Source of the DNA: Asterionellopsis glacialis
Lineage: Eukaryota > Bacillariophyta > Plagiogrammaphyceae > Rhaphoneidales > Asterionellopsidaceae
Direction of reading: 5' to 3'
DNA: 64,000 nt
Assembly (NCBI GenBank): GCA_014885115.2
Contig: WKLE02001329.1
Span: forward strand, 1-64,000
Made by a program: the position numbers and the translations under genes. The number at the start of each line of letters is the position of its first letter. The stretch's first letter is position 1. Under the pieces are notes generated by a model. The model made no database searches and was not told the origin of the DNA. It was given only the letters and a program-made list of their open reading frames with translations. Positions 42,274 to 55,571 of this stretch are shown in pieces.

Positions 42274-45200
42274 ATGACGACGTCTTCTTGCGACCACCAA
42301 CCATCGCGATGGTTTTTCATTCTACGCCGTATATATCTCCTCGGTACTTTACAACTTCTATGCTATACAGATATTGTATTAGCGGCTGAAGAAGTAATTG
42401 TACCTGATGACTACAGTACATTGGAGAATGCATTAGAAGCAGGTCAAACCGAAATATTCCTACGTGATGGAACCCATGGCATTTATAATGACAATCTTGA
42501 AATTGTCCTTCCAAATGTTCATATTCGTGGTGAATCACGCGATAATACGATTTTAAAAAAGAAATATGATAGCAGTAGCAATAGCTTTCTTCTGGTTGTG
42601 AAGAATACTGCCAATGTAACTGTGAAAGATCTTACGTTGGATAACGCAGTATTTCATGTTATCAATTCAAATTACACAACTCTTGAACATACATTCTTCA
42701 ACAATGGAACAGTTACCTTTGCTGGACCAACAAATCAATATGATGTGGGACAAGAAACGATCGATGCATACTGCCATTCCCATTTAGATCAATGGAATGT
42801 CATTCACAACAATATTATTAGTTTTGATGACAATGTCATTCATAACTTTTTAGTATCATTTGCACTTCAACAAAATGGTCAAGTTTCCAGCAATGAAGTG
42901 ATTGGCGGTGGCATATTACTGACGATGAATAAGAATTTGCAGTGCAAGAACAACGCAATTGTGAATTCTATTGATGTTGGCATGAATGTTGCAGTCCCCG
43001 CAGAACGTAATTGGATTGTTGATAATCAAATTTCGTTTTCCAAAGGTTCAGGAATTAAAGCGAGCCGTCAAATGGACCAAGTCGATATAGCATCCGGCGA
43101 AACTCTTACACCCTTGTCCTACCGCGCTACCGGTATTATCATGGCACGTAACCATATCCATGATACAAGATTCATGGGGATTGAAATTAATCACCTGTTA
43201 GGTGCCATTATTGAAGATAATATTGTAAAAAAGGTCGACTTTAATGGTATACACATGGGTCATTCTGATGGAACGAATCTAAAAGAAAACAAGATTGAAG
43301 ATTTTGGACAATCAGTTCATCGGACACCAATTCATGATACACTTTGGGATGATACACAAAATTCTGGAATCTATGGTGATACAAAGACTACCAAGTCAGT
43401 ATTGTATAGAAATGTAATTGACCAACGTAGTAGTGACGGTGGAAGCTATGGCATTAAAATCAAATCGGGTGCCGAAAATGTGCAAAATGCTGTTATTGAA
43501 AATACAATTGTCGGTGATAGCTATGTAAATAGCAAAGTTGATGTTCCTAGCTCGGGGAATAACACCGCCGTAATAAACGAAGAAGTAATTGAATCAATCA
43601 TATTTAAAGATGTTCAAGATGCATTTGCTTATGATACAGAATACGCAGCTACAATCCCAAGCGAATATTATACGATGGGAGAGGCTGGGAATATAAGGTA
43701 AGTTTTGGAATAAAAATGCATTCTTGATTATTGCTCTTTTGTGGTGTACTGGTACCAACCCCATTCATCATTCAAGATATATGTTCTATATTATGCAGTG
43801 CAATATTTCTTAATGTCTATGTTGTCTTTCAAAAAACTGATTGCTTATAATCTGCAGTTGTCTAAGAGCTCTGAATGTAAACTCAATTGCACAAGCGGTA
43901 GAGAATGGCGATGAAGACTACCTTTACATGAAAACAACACCATGGGTATGTATAGAACTTTCTAAATCACAAGAAAACAAAATAATGGATGGATCTTTTT
44001 CAGCCTCGTTCACAACTAACCTACTATTTTTCTTTGTGTGTGGGTGTTCCTATATTTAAAACGATTTATGTGTATACATCAGCATTCGGTAGAACTCAGT
44101 TTTGATTGTAAACAAAAAGATACTAACATTTATAATGGGAATTGGAAATGTACCAAGGCCTGTTATGGTCCGTTACCAAAAATTACAGAATATCCTTATC
44201 TAACTTTCAAGGCAAAGTATATTGGACCCGCAGATTATTATTGCCCACCAAAGATATCATTCGGAAAACGCTATCCAGGGTATAGCTCTAAACCAATTGA
44301 GCTACAGGGTACCTATGTCGATGGTGGCTCAGTGCTTCCGGGGGATTGGCGTCAAGTTGGTAAGTACACAAGTACACAATGCATATTGTACTTGAAATAC
44401 AGCTAGTGCGTTCTGAAGTGAAAGAGAAGATGATACATCCATTCCCCCCCCTATGTCAATTCAGCATTGTGACGGACTAAAGCAAGTAAAAAAGCTAACA
44501 TTTTTTGTTTGTTTCTTCTAATTAAAAATGAATCACATTTCTTTGTATGCCACCAGTCATTCCTACTGCCGATTTTGTGAATCATGAAGATACGCAATGC
44601 AAAAATAAAACCGACTCCAGCACTTGCAATTGCACTGTTGACGAAAACAATAACGAAAAGTGTGAGTGTTTATATCCTACAGACGAGGCTTCCTGCAGCC
44701 TTAATTGGCCGGACCTTGCTGACACCAAGAGTTTATGGTTTAAGACGTGTGGAAGAAGTGCTGAATACTTCATGATGGACCTGAAACTCACAGACAACCC
44801 TCCTGATATTCAAGAAGTCGTATTTGTTCCTCCATCCATGTTCCCTTCTATGGCTCCTTCTATGGAACCAAGCTCTTTGCCAACTGCTGAGGCGAGTTCA
44901 AGTCCAACTGGTAACCCAACTAAGGCACCCACAGCTTCACCAACTACTTATCACCATGGAGTTGAAACCCTTATCTCTTCCGGGGAAACGATACTTCACA
45001 TTTCTCAACCAAACCAACTCTTCACCTTGACAAAGGCCAAAGTGAACAATGATACAGGCGCCATATCTCATATTGTACCAATTGCACGATCTTATGAAGG
45101 TCATAATTGGGAAGCTTCTCCAGGAGATTTTGCTACAAATTTTTTTCGAGAGCAATCTTTGACATGCACTAACATTGAGAATGATAATACTTGCGTAGTA

Positions 45201-48200
45201 GTGCTCCCTTCACTTCAAAATGGTGAGTCATACTTACTTTCGACGTATGAGCACACCCTACCGGAACGTGACAAGATTGCTAGATTTCTAGAAAGGACAA
45301 CATTCGGACCTACCTTAGGAGAAGTGAACGAATGGATGGCCCAACCAGGTGACATGTTCAATAATTCTGCCACTTGGATTGCACTACAGATGAATGATAC
45401 ACAGACTAGGCCTACAAGCCATCGAGAATACTTTCGTACACGTGTGAATTCAAGGGTAAGAAGAAAAAAGAAAATTGCGAACAGTAATCCAGAATCTCCC
45501 ATTCTTGCCCCTTGAACCTATTCCTGTTATTGTTAACATTGCATTATGTACTACTAAACTTTCTCTAATTTCAGTTGTCTCAACCAAGAAGGGCCGCCCG
45601 TACCAATCACGCCTGCAATGCCTACTCTCGTTGGCGTAAGTTTGCTTTCAGTGACAAAGATGCAATTTACTACACTCCATACTATTTGAGAATCAGTGGA
45701 AACGGTCCCTATGTTATATACTACGCTGATCATCCCCGGGTAGTTGTACAAACAATCGCCTTTACTGATGGTACCACTGATTATCAATTCAACGATACAT
45801 TTGCGTATCGCTTTTGCCGAATTACGGAACGAGTAGGTGGGGACATCGGAATATATCTCGAAGATGGTTCCTGTAAGAAATTTCCCAATCCCGTCATCGA
45901 CTTCAGTGGATATGAAGAACTTCCTGAGTTTGTCGTGGATCTCCCGGATGATCCTAATCTATTGCGTGTAATCGATGAAGCAGATTCACAAGGCGAGGAG
46001 ATGATTTTACTTTCTGACTTGAACAGTACAAATTGCAATGAAATCCCGGCAGTAGTTGAAGAAGGTGACGCACCTGTTTTTGGACGACTTCCAAATGGAA
46101 CCTTGTTACTTCACGACCCGCATGTTCTCCTCGAGAGAAACACTCTCGACGAGTTTATAGTGGATGGTGGTGGAGAAACCCAACTTGATACCGGGGGATT
46201 GACTTGGTGCGCGAATGTTCCAAGGACCTTTGTGAACGAGCATTCTTGTGCTATTTCAGAATCTGTGAGTGCCTGTGGTCCCACGACTGTGACGGAAACG
46301 CACATAACGCTTGATGAGCAAAACATCCGAAATCTTCAAGTACTATCTGGTCGATATGTTTATTCAATTTTAGGCTTGGCTGTGACCTCTTTGAAGCCTC
46401 TTTGTACGCCGGAGCTGAAATTGCGCTGGGAGTTGAAGGAAAGTATTTCTTGTAATCCAACTCCATTGGGAAACAACACGATGGATATTCTGTTCGAGCG
46501 TTTTAATTCAAACACTGACACAAATCCGACTCTTCGTGACTTTTATTTTCCGGGTCAAGAAACACAATGTGATGACTCAGACAATACGGTCACTGAGGTC
46601 GAGGTCGAAATACACGGAGTTTGTTGGAAGCGCGTCCATCCCGCACACAAGGGCGTATACGATCTGACATACTGGACAAGGGAAGATACCCATCCTGGCA
46701 ATATGTATGCTGCTATGAACAATCACTCCCATCCAATTAAAAAATGGGCAGATATAGATGGAAGTGCCTTCTTAACTTATCCAAGTTCACATCCTGTTGA
46801 CGGTGAATTCAACCACCCAATAAGTCGATGGGAAAATAATTACGAATCCTTTCACTATCTTGGGAAACTTGGCGACTCTTTGCGTTATCGCGATCTTCCT
46901 AATGAACTTCGATTAGAACAAGTTGCTAATCACTATAATGCAACAGGCAGTAACGGTGGAAGTGGGGTTGTAATTTGCGGGTCCGATGGAGAAGTTAGAA
47001 ACGACCCAACGCTAGGGTCAATTTTCAAACTGTCAGCACAGTTAGATCCAAGCTACATGAATGGCTTACAAAAGCAATACGTTTGGACTATGATTGCCAT
47101 AGCAGGTACTGACCAACTCCGCCAGAGGGTTGCATGGGCTCTGTCTCAGATCTTTGTTCTAGCAAAACCCTCTGTGGGAAATTGGTACGAAAACAGCGAG
47201 ACTTTCTCCGAATATTACGACATCTTTGTCAAGGAAGCATTTGGGAGCTACAAGGATATCTTGCGCCGTATTAGCTACAGTCCACTTATGGCAGAGAACC
47301 TATCATACCTTGAATCTAGGAGTTCTGCCTACATGTGGGAAAGGTTTCAGCAGGTTGTTTATGCTGATGAAAATTTTGCTAGAGAGGTAAGAATTAATTG
47401 AATATTGTGGACAAGGTTTCTTAACAGTGATGGATTCACTAACCTTTCTCTTTGGCATTCTCTTTAACTTTCTAAAGATAATGCAACTTTTTTCTACAGG
47501 CATCGTTGAACTCAATATCGATGGTAGTTCCAATCTAGATGACAATGGGGATGAAATTCTAGTATATACGAATGAAGATATCATGTCATTTGCCCGTGCT
47601 TGGACTGGCTTTAAGCGATACCCCCCAAGAGGTAACATCGAAGAAGTATCTTGGACAGCTAATCGTGTTGACCCCATGCAAATAGAGGCAGATTGGCGTG
47701 ACCGATTTCCGAAAACAGATCTAAGCGGTGGGTATATTGGAGACAAGTACCCTCTTTGTTCTAACTTCCCTCACCAAATGTTTCTAAGGAAGGGCGCTCG
47801 ATATAGGCTCCTGGGTAGCTCTAGTATGCCCGAGTTGATGCCAGAGCAGTCTTCTAATGTTGTCAAGTTGGTGCTGGGCGCCGAATCATCACTAGGTAAT
47901 CGACTTTGTAACAAAGACGCCAATGACATCTGCCGTTATTCCAGCGTCGTCTCATTGGCATCAAACGTTGTATGCCACGGAAGCGAGTGCAATATTGACA
48001 CTGCCCGGGTTGTTCAAGTCGCAGATAATGTCTTTTACGAATATGTTAGACCACCTTGCGTAGAAATGTCTTGGTATCAAGATGCAAAGAAGGTCATGGG
48101 TAAATATGGACATAATGAAATTGCATGTGCAAATCCTCTTTTACAGGTCGCCTCAGAGGCATGCTGCGAAAATGGTTCTACCGATGCTGTGAGAAACTCG

Positions 48201-51156
48201 GTATACGATGGAGAACGTATGACCTTCAATACAGCAGAAAACCGATGCTCCGCTTTATCGAGAACGAACTGTGACTATGGCATTATAGTAACCGATCCTG
48301 ACAACGCTTATTCACATTATAACATCGACACTCATTGGACTACAACATCTTGCAATATTCAAGCAAAAGTGAACGACAAAGGCTATGTTGCCATAGTTCA
48401 TCAACCGACCAGTGCACATGAGAACTCAGAGATACCCAAACATGTTAACAAAGATACAAGGAACTACTTCAAGGTGTATTGGGACTCTGATGAGTACCCT
48501 AGACTCGAAAATAATTGCGGGGATGGGGTATGTTCAATACTCTCTGGAGGAGAATGTTTATGCAATACGATAGTCAATCAGAGTCCTGTTTTTGACAGTG
48601 AACCAGAAAATTTGGAAGCCGTTCTTTCAACTCTTTTTATAGGTGCCCCAGATCCAAATATCTTCGACGATGGTACATACACTTCTACTGTTAGCAACAA
48701 CACTGGTATTACTACGCATACCATCAACGGTACGATTGATTTAAGCACTGTATTTGAAGTGCAAGACGACTTTGGCCGCACATTTTTTCTAAGAAATTCT
48801 CGCGAGATAGTATCTTTTGGGGGGAGCCATTCTTTTCGCAATGCCCCCCACTTCATGAGCTTTCTCCGTTCTGAAACTACAGAGTTGGATGCTCACCATG
48901 AAACAGAAGCCACCTTAGATGTCTACTTTTATCATCCCAACACGGCTCCCTTTGTAGCTGTGCGTCTTATCCAGCGTCTTGTAACATCTAATCCAAGTCC
49001 TCGCTACGTGGAAGCGGTTGCGACTGCATTTCAAAGCGGCCAATACGTTTCTCGTGGACACTCGTTTGGGAATGGTCATTACGGAGATCTCTCTGCTACT
49101 GTTGCTGCTTTGTTGCTAGATCGCGAGGCACATGCTGTAGTTCTTGACGCAGATCCTTCGTATGGTTCATTGCGTGAACCAATCCTCAAAGTAATCGGGC
49201 TAATGAGAAGTATGGAGTTCACATCCTTGCCGAAATATCCTGCTATCAGACTTCTCAATATGGATCAAGTCATAGGCCAGATGCCACATGCATCCCCTAC
49301 AGTATTTTCCTTTTTTCTCCCTGAGTACAAACCCCATGGCCGTGTGGAAGAGGCAACTCTTGTTGGCCCTGAAGCCCTCATTCTTGATATGCCAAAGACT
49401 GTTGGCATTTTGAATGGATTATTTAGTATGATCAAATATGGCCTAGCACCTTGCTATAATGGCTTCACAAGTGGGCCAGGAGGTGGGTGTACCGAAGGAA
49501 CATATTTAAGAGCCAACGGAATTCTAGAATTTGCTAGAGGTTCTCTAGAATCTGCAGAACGAAATCTACAATCCAGTGAAAGTATCGTCGACGAGCTCGC
49601 AACTCTTCTTACCGCCGGCCGCCTGAGTCCTGAGAACAGATTGATAATTGAAGAGGCTTTCAATGCAGCATCAGACCCACAGTCTGGTCTCCGCATAGCA
49701 CAACAGTTGGTGGTAACGTCAGCAGAATTTCACAGCACCAATATTGTTAGGAAAAGCGGCATGAGGCGAGATACCTTTTCCCCTCCCGACGCAAGTGGAA
49801 TTCCATATAGAGCTGTCGTTTTTATCAACTTTGCTGGCGGTGCCGATAGTTTCAACATCCTTGCTCCGCATACTTGCGCCGAAAAAGACATGTACAGCGA
49901 GTACGTGTCAGTGAGGGATGAAGTTGCTTTACTCAAGAGTACTCTTTTACCGATCAATGCAAGTAATCAAATCTGTGAACAGTTTGGAATCCATCCAAGT
50001 CTTTCTTCAGTTCAGGAAATGTATAATGATGACGATCTATTGTTTTTTGCCAACACCGGAGTAATGACGCAACCGGTTACAAAAGACGACTATTCTAGTC
50101 TTACTAAAACACAACTCTTTGCACATAATCTCATGTCGCGAGAATCGCAACGCCTTGATCCGTATGATTTAGAAATCGGCACGGGTATACTTGGGCGCAT
50201 ATCAGATAGCCTCACTAGTACTATGGAGTACAATGTTGGCTCGTTCTCAATCGATCAGACATCGATTTCTCTAGTGGGCGAGCCCCGAGTTTCTCCCAGT
50301 CCTAACATTATTGGTCGGAAAGGTATCACCAAGTTCAACGAGGCACCGTCAATGTCCAGCATGATAGGCAACATTACTGCCCTGAACGAAGCTACAACGG
50401 CTGACAGTGGGTTTTTCGCAGAAACGTGGTCAGACAACTTGCTCCAGTCCCTTGCAAAGAATGAATTATTTCACACACAATTAAACGGAAAAAGTACTAT
50501 CAATGCTTTCCCAAACACTGGCTTGGGTGCAAAGCTCTCCATGATAGCAAAGTTGATAGGAACTCGCAACGAGCGAGGTGCAGATAGAGATATGTTCTTT
50601 GTAGAACTTGGAGGGTTTGATACACACGCGGTGAGTGTAATGCAGTACTTTTCTTTAAACACATTTCAAAACATTTCAAATTTGCACTTATTTCTGTTTC
50701 ACCGCATATTTTCTCCTTCATTATCACTAGAATGTCGGCAGTGAACTCAAGAAACAGCTTGACGAAGCAAATGGTGCGATTGCAGCATTTGCAGCAGAGT
50801 TGAAAAACATGACTTTATGGGACAGCGTTGTAACATTTCAATCTTCTGAGTTTGCCAGAACTCTAGCTCCAAATAGTGGTAATGGTACTGACCATGCTTG
50901 GGGAGGCAACTACATGATGTTTGGTGGCAGTGTACAGGGTGGACAAATTGTTGGCCGGTATCCTGATGATTTGACAGACAATAGCCCTCTTTCCTTAGGC
51001 CGCGGAAGATTCATACCGACAACACCGTTTGATGGGGGTTTCAGGGCTATTGCAGAATGGGTTGGAGTTCCCCCATCGGATATGAATCAAGTCTGCCCTA
51101 ATTGTTACAGATTTAATGAAACACAACTCTTTCATAAGGAAGATTTGTTTTCATAA
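42274..51156 (+). CDS. giant secreted protein: beta-helix, PST linker, DUF1800 and DUF1501
   Basis: Seven exons: 42274-43697, 43858-43945, 44083-44359, 44557-45455, 45575-47386, 47478-50630 and 50731-51156. All introns are GT..AG, and every junction keeps phase, giving 2692 residues. A signal peptide ends VLAA. Residues about 30-475 look like a right-handed parallel beta-helix with repeated short N/I/V strands. A Cys-rich part (505-690) and a PSMFPSMAPSMEPSSLPT linker (about 689-730) follow. DUF1800 begins about 834 (RFLERTTFGPT) and is split by two large insertions; exon 5 to 6 joins DENFARE to IMQLFSTGIVELN. DUF1501 runs from about 2275 to the end (VVFINFAGGADSFNIL, FDTHA, SSEFARTLAPNSGNGTDHAWGG). 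In bacteria the last two families are usually adjacent separate genes. A cell-surface role is inferred. The ATG at 42274 is the first in frame. Confidence 0.82.
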
Positions 51157-51376
51157 AAACCATTTTGATTTGTGACGCGCGAGTACTCCTGAAGACACGC
51201 AACGTGTATTCGCAACAATGGTTCGCGACAAAAAAGTTCAATTACAAGCAAAAAAAGTTGCAAGTGTACGAAATTCGATAATAAATAAAATATATTTAGA
51301 TCCCTTTATTTCGAAAACAGAGATTGCACATCCTTACGAAATCGACAATACAAATATGTTGAACACTGTCACTTAG

Positions 51377-53238
51377 CTACAGAACAAGTTCCTCAAGAGC
51401 ACTACCACCGATTTGTCTTGTCCATTTATCTAGCTCAGTTGCACTTCCTTTTGTACAAACAGAAACAACAGTGCCTGGCTTTATTACCACATTGCCGTCA
51501 GATGTTGATGCACGACCTACACGGCCTGCTAAATGTAGATAGGATGCTGCTGATGCTGGCCTACCGACTACAAAAACAGCGTCTACACCATCGAAATGTA
51601 AACCACGAGCAGACCCTTCAAATGTCACAAGGAATGGAGGTGTTTCAATCGTTTCATCCCCCTCTTTTACATTAAGCTCTAAACCAAGAGCGACATGAAG
51701 AGGCTGTGCATCAATTCCCAATTTTTCAAGTATGGCACATGTTTTCCTTGCCGATAAGACTGCGGTAGGACTTTTTGCTTTGTCTTTCATCTCTGCTTTT
51801 GATGCCATTTTCTTGTTCTTTAGCATTGAGTTTCTCCTTGCTTTTGAAGTTGCACCTGATGGTTTAGCCTTGGCTACCTCCTTTGCCTTGATATTAGCCT
51901 TACCAAACTCTCCACATAGGAATACAAGGGCAGTTTTTGGTTTTAAAACCTTCGCAGCATTGGCAACAGCAGTTAGGACAGATGCTGGCGATGAGGCAGA
52001 TTCCTTTGGAAGACAAACATAACGATGGTCAACTTGGGATGGAACTGTGACTGTGCGGATAGTATGTTCTTCTCCTTCTTTTTGTGTATCCCCTTCTGGT
52101 CGACAAGCTTTGATGTCTTTCGACCAAACGAGGTCAAATGTAGACGATGCTTCCTCGGCAGCGTTTCGCATGGCTCTATTCAACCGGTCAAGCGTTTTTC
52201 GACTCGCCGTGGCACTTCCCGCCAAAATCTGTGGTGGCATAGCATCTTCACCACCTGCAAAGCGGCAAGATGCTATTAAATTCAACAACTTCTCGGTTTG
52301 AGTGATTATTTGCTTACTGTCATTGATTTCCGTACCCTTGCGCTTTGCCGCCATTAGTTTTCGTCTCTGCTCTTGTCTCCTACGTTCGTCTTGTGGTGTA
52401 TTCCTGTCTTTCTTTGGCTTGTCTCTACCTTTATCAAGAGCTGTGCGGAGTTGCTTAGGCGGAAGTGGCAAAAGAACATCTACCTCATCTAAAACAACGG
52501 TGCTCAACGTATCTCCTGCAAGAAACTCATATCCTCCACCAACATTTGTAAGCACAATATTAAGTTCCTGGGGTGTGCCGATTATCATAGTTGCCGTAGA
52601 CAGCTCTGCAGGAGTAGGTATATCAGCTCCACGAACTGCTAACAAAACTGCAGACTCTGCATCATTGGAGAGCACAGAAAGAAGAGATAGAGAATCTCGC
52701 ATAAGTTGTACCGCAAGTTCTCTGGTGGGTGCAACACAAAGAACTGTCTTATCTTCCGTAATAGCCTTGGACAAGGCTGGAAGAAGGTAAGCTCTGGAAA
52801 GGGAAATTGCCAGTAAAAATAAATGGATAAAGTGAGACATGAAGAGCATTGAGTGGACTCTCACCAACTAAAACATTCAAGAAAAACTTACAGGGTCTTG
52901 CCTGATCCGGTAGGTGCAATAAGGAGTAAGTTCTCACCATCCACAGCCTTTGCTGCCGAGGCAGACTGTATCGGAGTAGGTGTAGAGAAACCAAGACTAT
53001 GAAGTGATTCCGACAGGGCCGGGAAAATATCCGGAAGTGTCGCTTCTTCCAAACCAACGGCACCATCACTCATGAACAAAGCATCTTTTGACCAATTTTT
53101 TCGGACAACAAATGTTGTGCTTTTAGTCTGAATTTTCTTCAAAAACGGTCTTGTATGGTGTGATACTGCAGGTGAGAACGAAGCAACTCGCAAAATCGTG
53201 GTCAGCGACAGGACGAATGGGATTGCTGTTGCCTTCAT
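51377..53238 (-). CDS. DEAD-box-like RNA helicase, probably plastid
   Basis: Two exons, 53238-52892 and 52793-51377, with a 98-nt intron (GTAAGT donor, TTCCAG acceptor) inside motif I; splicing gives GSGKTLAYLLPAL and 587 residues. The helicase core shows the Q-motif region GFSTPTPIQ, motif I APTGSGKT, Ia APTRELAVQ, II LDEVDVLL, III SAT and VI HLAGRVGRAS. Motif II is DEVD rather than DEAD, and motif VI lacks the usual second-position arginine. Two basic, low-complexity insertions interrupt the core: one between motifs II and III (about residues 270-320), the other in the second RecA domain (KAKEVAKAKPSG). The N-terminus MKATAIPFVLSLTTILRVASFSP reads as a plastid leader (ASF). It probably remodels plastid RNA or ribosomes; activity is uncertain because of the changed motifs. 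Confidence 0.85.
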
Positions 53239-54017
53239 CCTTCGTTGTTAGATGTAGAAGAAAAAGTGATGGCTTTTCTGATGTTCCGCTGTTCATATTT
53301 TTTGAGACTGACAAATTGTTCTGCCGACCAAACTGCCGGTCCTGTTCTTCAATTTTTTGTGTGGTGTGCAGTTGTAGTAATGGTATGGTACATACCGTAC
53401 AAGTGTACGTACCGGTACGTCTACCTGTACGGCCGGTCCTCTTGGGACCTTCGCTCCCTGTAAGTACGATATCCCGCCGGGTACCCAGGTAATAATTACT
53501 TACTTCCGCTAGAGAGGCAACAAAAACTATTATCTACCAGGCATCTGTAGGACACTGCACTCCCTAGGACTATAATATCTTATCTGTGTTGTCTTCTTCT
53601 GAACGAGGTATGGCGGGCAACGGACGCACGCAGTCAACACACAATCTAACGAGAACGGAACGAGTAGAAAAGGAGAGAACAGCACAGAAAAAAAGGAACC
53701 TGAACATCCAAATAACGAGATCGTTACTCATACCCTTACAAATCCAAGCTCACAAAAATTTCGAAATTGTCTCCATCTAAAATCTCTAGTCCTGATCTGC
53801 TCTATCTCTACAGACAGTAGAGGTCCTCTCCAGAAGTCCAATACTGCACCAGGTAGTAATACTGCAATTCCTAGCTATAGAGAGCAACTAACAAACCTCT
53901 CTCTAGAGGACTAACCTAACCTAGAGACGGACTGAATGTCTCGAAACTATGAAAAAATGTGTACAAAGCCTCATACTTTGATGTTGTCTTTTGTTACCCA
54001 TGCTCTTAAAGTAATAA
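53239..54017. other. intergenic, no supportable gene
   Basis: This lies between two minus-strand genes: the helicase promoter side and the sulfotransferase 3' side. A GTAC-rich patch lies at about 53395-53430 and a CTCTCTAGAGGAC motif at about 53899. The open frames here look accidental. Confidence 0.45.
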
Positions 54018-54975
54018 TTACATGGTATTGAGTAATGCTGTTTGTTGGTTGTACAATTCTTTGGCATATCTGTATAATGCAACGTCATAGCTATTGCGTC
54101 GTGCAATTGCTTCATATTCAGGTGTACTGGGGTCAAGTTGAGGGTGTGGATTAGAGTTGATAGGTTCTTCCACAGCAAATTTGTGTATACAAGTTTTCGA
54201 ATCTTCTGGCATGGGCCATCCGAAATATTTGACAATTCGTTCTCCAGCATCCATCATGTTGTCTGTAAACAAAACTAAACATTTTTGTCGTAAGATTTCT
54301 TTGGCTACCATAAAGTCTTCATTGGTCAAATGGCCTTGCATTTTATGCACAAGTCGTCTAGTAATCCAATCATTATAACAATATGGACTACTCGCATATT
54401 CCATCAAGGTCATATTTTGTACTTGAGGTTTGTAATTACGTTCCCATGTAGCAACCTTGGTATAGTAAAACTTACTCACAGCTCGTTCAACAGGATCACG
54501 GAATACAGCAAAGAATCGTCCACGATGATTATGTGTCAAGATGGGTAAGGCTTCATAGACTCGAGATGTCGTGACAACTAAACGATCAAAGTTTTGATCC
54601 ACAAGATGTTTTTCGACAGCCCGTTCTATACCCTTGGGATTGGATGCATCCACATTCACTACGGATCCAAACTCCAAATCGCAAACCTTTATTGTATCAT
54701 CCTGATCATTGCAATCTGGTTCTGACATTCGACGTGTTTGTGTCCGTCCTAGACATGTCATGATGTGTTTCATAGATGACCCACCAGACTTGTGTATGTG
54801 CCAAAAGAATGGCACTTGTGATTCCCGTCGAAATGGTAATTCTTCATCCACATTTAACCATAAAGAATACTTGTCATGCTCACGAACTAACTTTTCAATA
54901 TTCCCATCATCAGGTGGCAAAGGTTGATATGCTGGTGTTTCTGGCTGTTGTTGTTGCTGCTGCTCTTGTGATTGC

Positions 54976-55010
<35 letters not shown>

Positions 55011-55571
55011 CTGATGATCATCAAGTACAACTACATCATTATTCGGTTGAGGAGAAATCATGTCTTCTTGTTGCTTTTGTTCTGGTTGCTGCTGCTGCTG
55101 CTGCTGTTGATCGTCAAGTACAACTACATCATTATTATTTGGTTGAGAATTTATGTCTTGTTGTTGCTTTTGTTCCTGATTTTGTTGTGTTTGTTGTTGA
55201 TCGTTTACTACAACTACATTACTATTATCATTAATTTGTTGTTGTTGCTGTTGTTGTGGCATTGCTGCATTGTTATTATTCATGCTAGATCCTTGAAACG
55301 ATACCAATGGTGTGGAAGAGGAGAGTGGTTGCTGCTGCTGCTGCTGTAGTTGTGGTTGTTGCTGTTGTCGTTGTAGCTGATTTGGAAGATAATTGCTAGA
55401 CGACATTTTGGAGGATGGTGCTATATTCATATAATTCGAAAGACTCCCATCTTGACCAATATTGGGTGGAATACTATTTTGATCCCAACTACCAATTACT
55501 TGTATAGTTACCCATCCAGACAATAACATGACTAACCATGGGAAGGCTTTATTCATAGAAACAGTGTCCAT
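54018..55571 (-). CDS. membrane-anchored sulfotransferase with polyglutamine stem
   Basis: A single frame of 517 residues. A hydrophobic segment (about 10-28) suggests a type II Golgi membrane protein. Residues about 65-210 form a glutamine-rich stem with three related units of about 32 residues, each with a V-V-V-x-D core, a Gln run and EQKQQ-D-I-type ends. The catalytic part begins near 250: HIHKSGGSSM (258-267) is the PAPS 5'-phosphosulfate-binding loop, and FFAVFRDPVERAVSKFYY (353-370) contains the 3'-phosphate-binding motif. The enzyme transfers sulfate from PAPS, probably to a carbohydrate or secreted protein; the acceptor is unknown. CAG/CAA codons make the stem prone to length change. 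Confidence 0.85.
54942..55370 (-). repeat. CAG/CAA trinucleotide repeats within the sulfotransferase
   Basis: Several pure or mixed Gln codon runs appear on the plus strand as CTG/TTG, the longest at 54942-55016 and others near 55085-55110, 55240-55258 and 55330-55372. Slippage here would change the length of the protein stem. Confidence 0.8.

Noticed and set aside
44038..44406. 122-codon frame as a separate gene
   Set aside because: Its middle part is exon 3 of the giant secreted protein. Acceptor at 44082 and donor at 44360 keep phase with the neighbouring exons.
47427..47477. Start of the large frame at 47427 as a new gene
   Set aside because: This is intron sequence. The exon begins at 47478, where the splice restores the DUF1800 motif.
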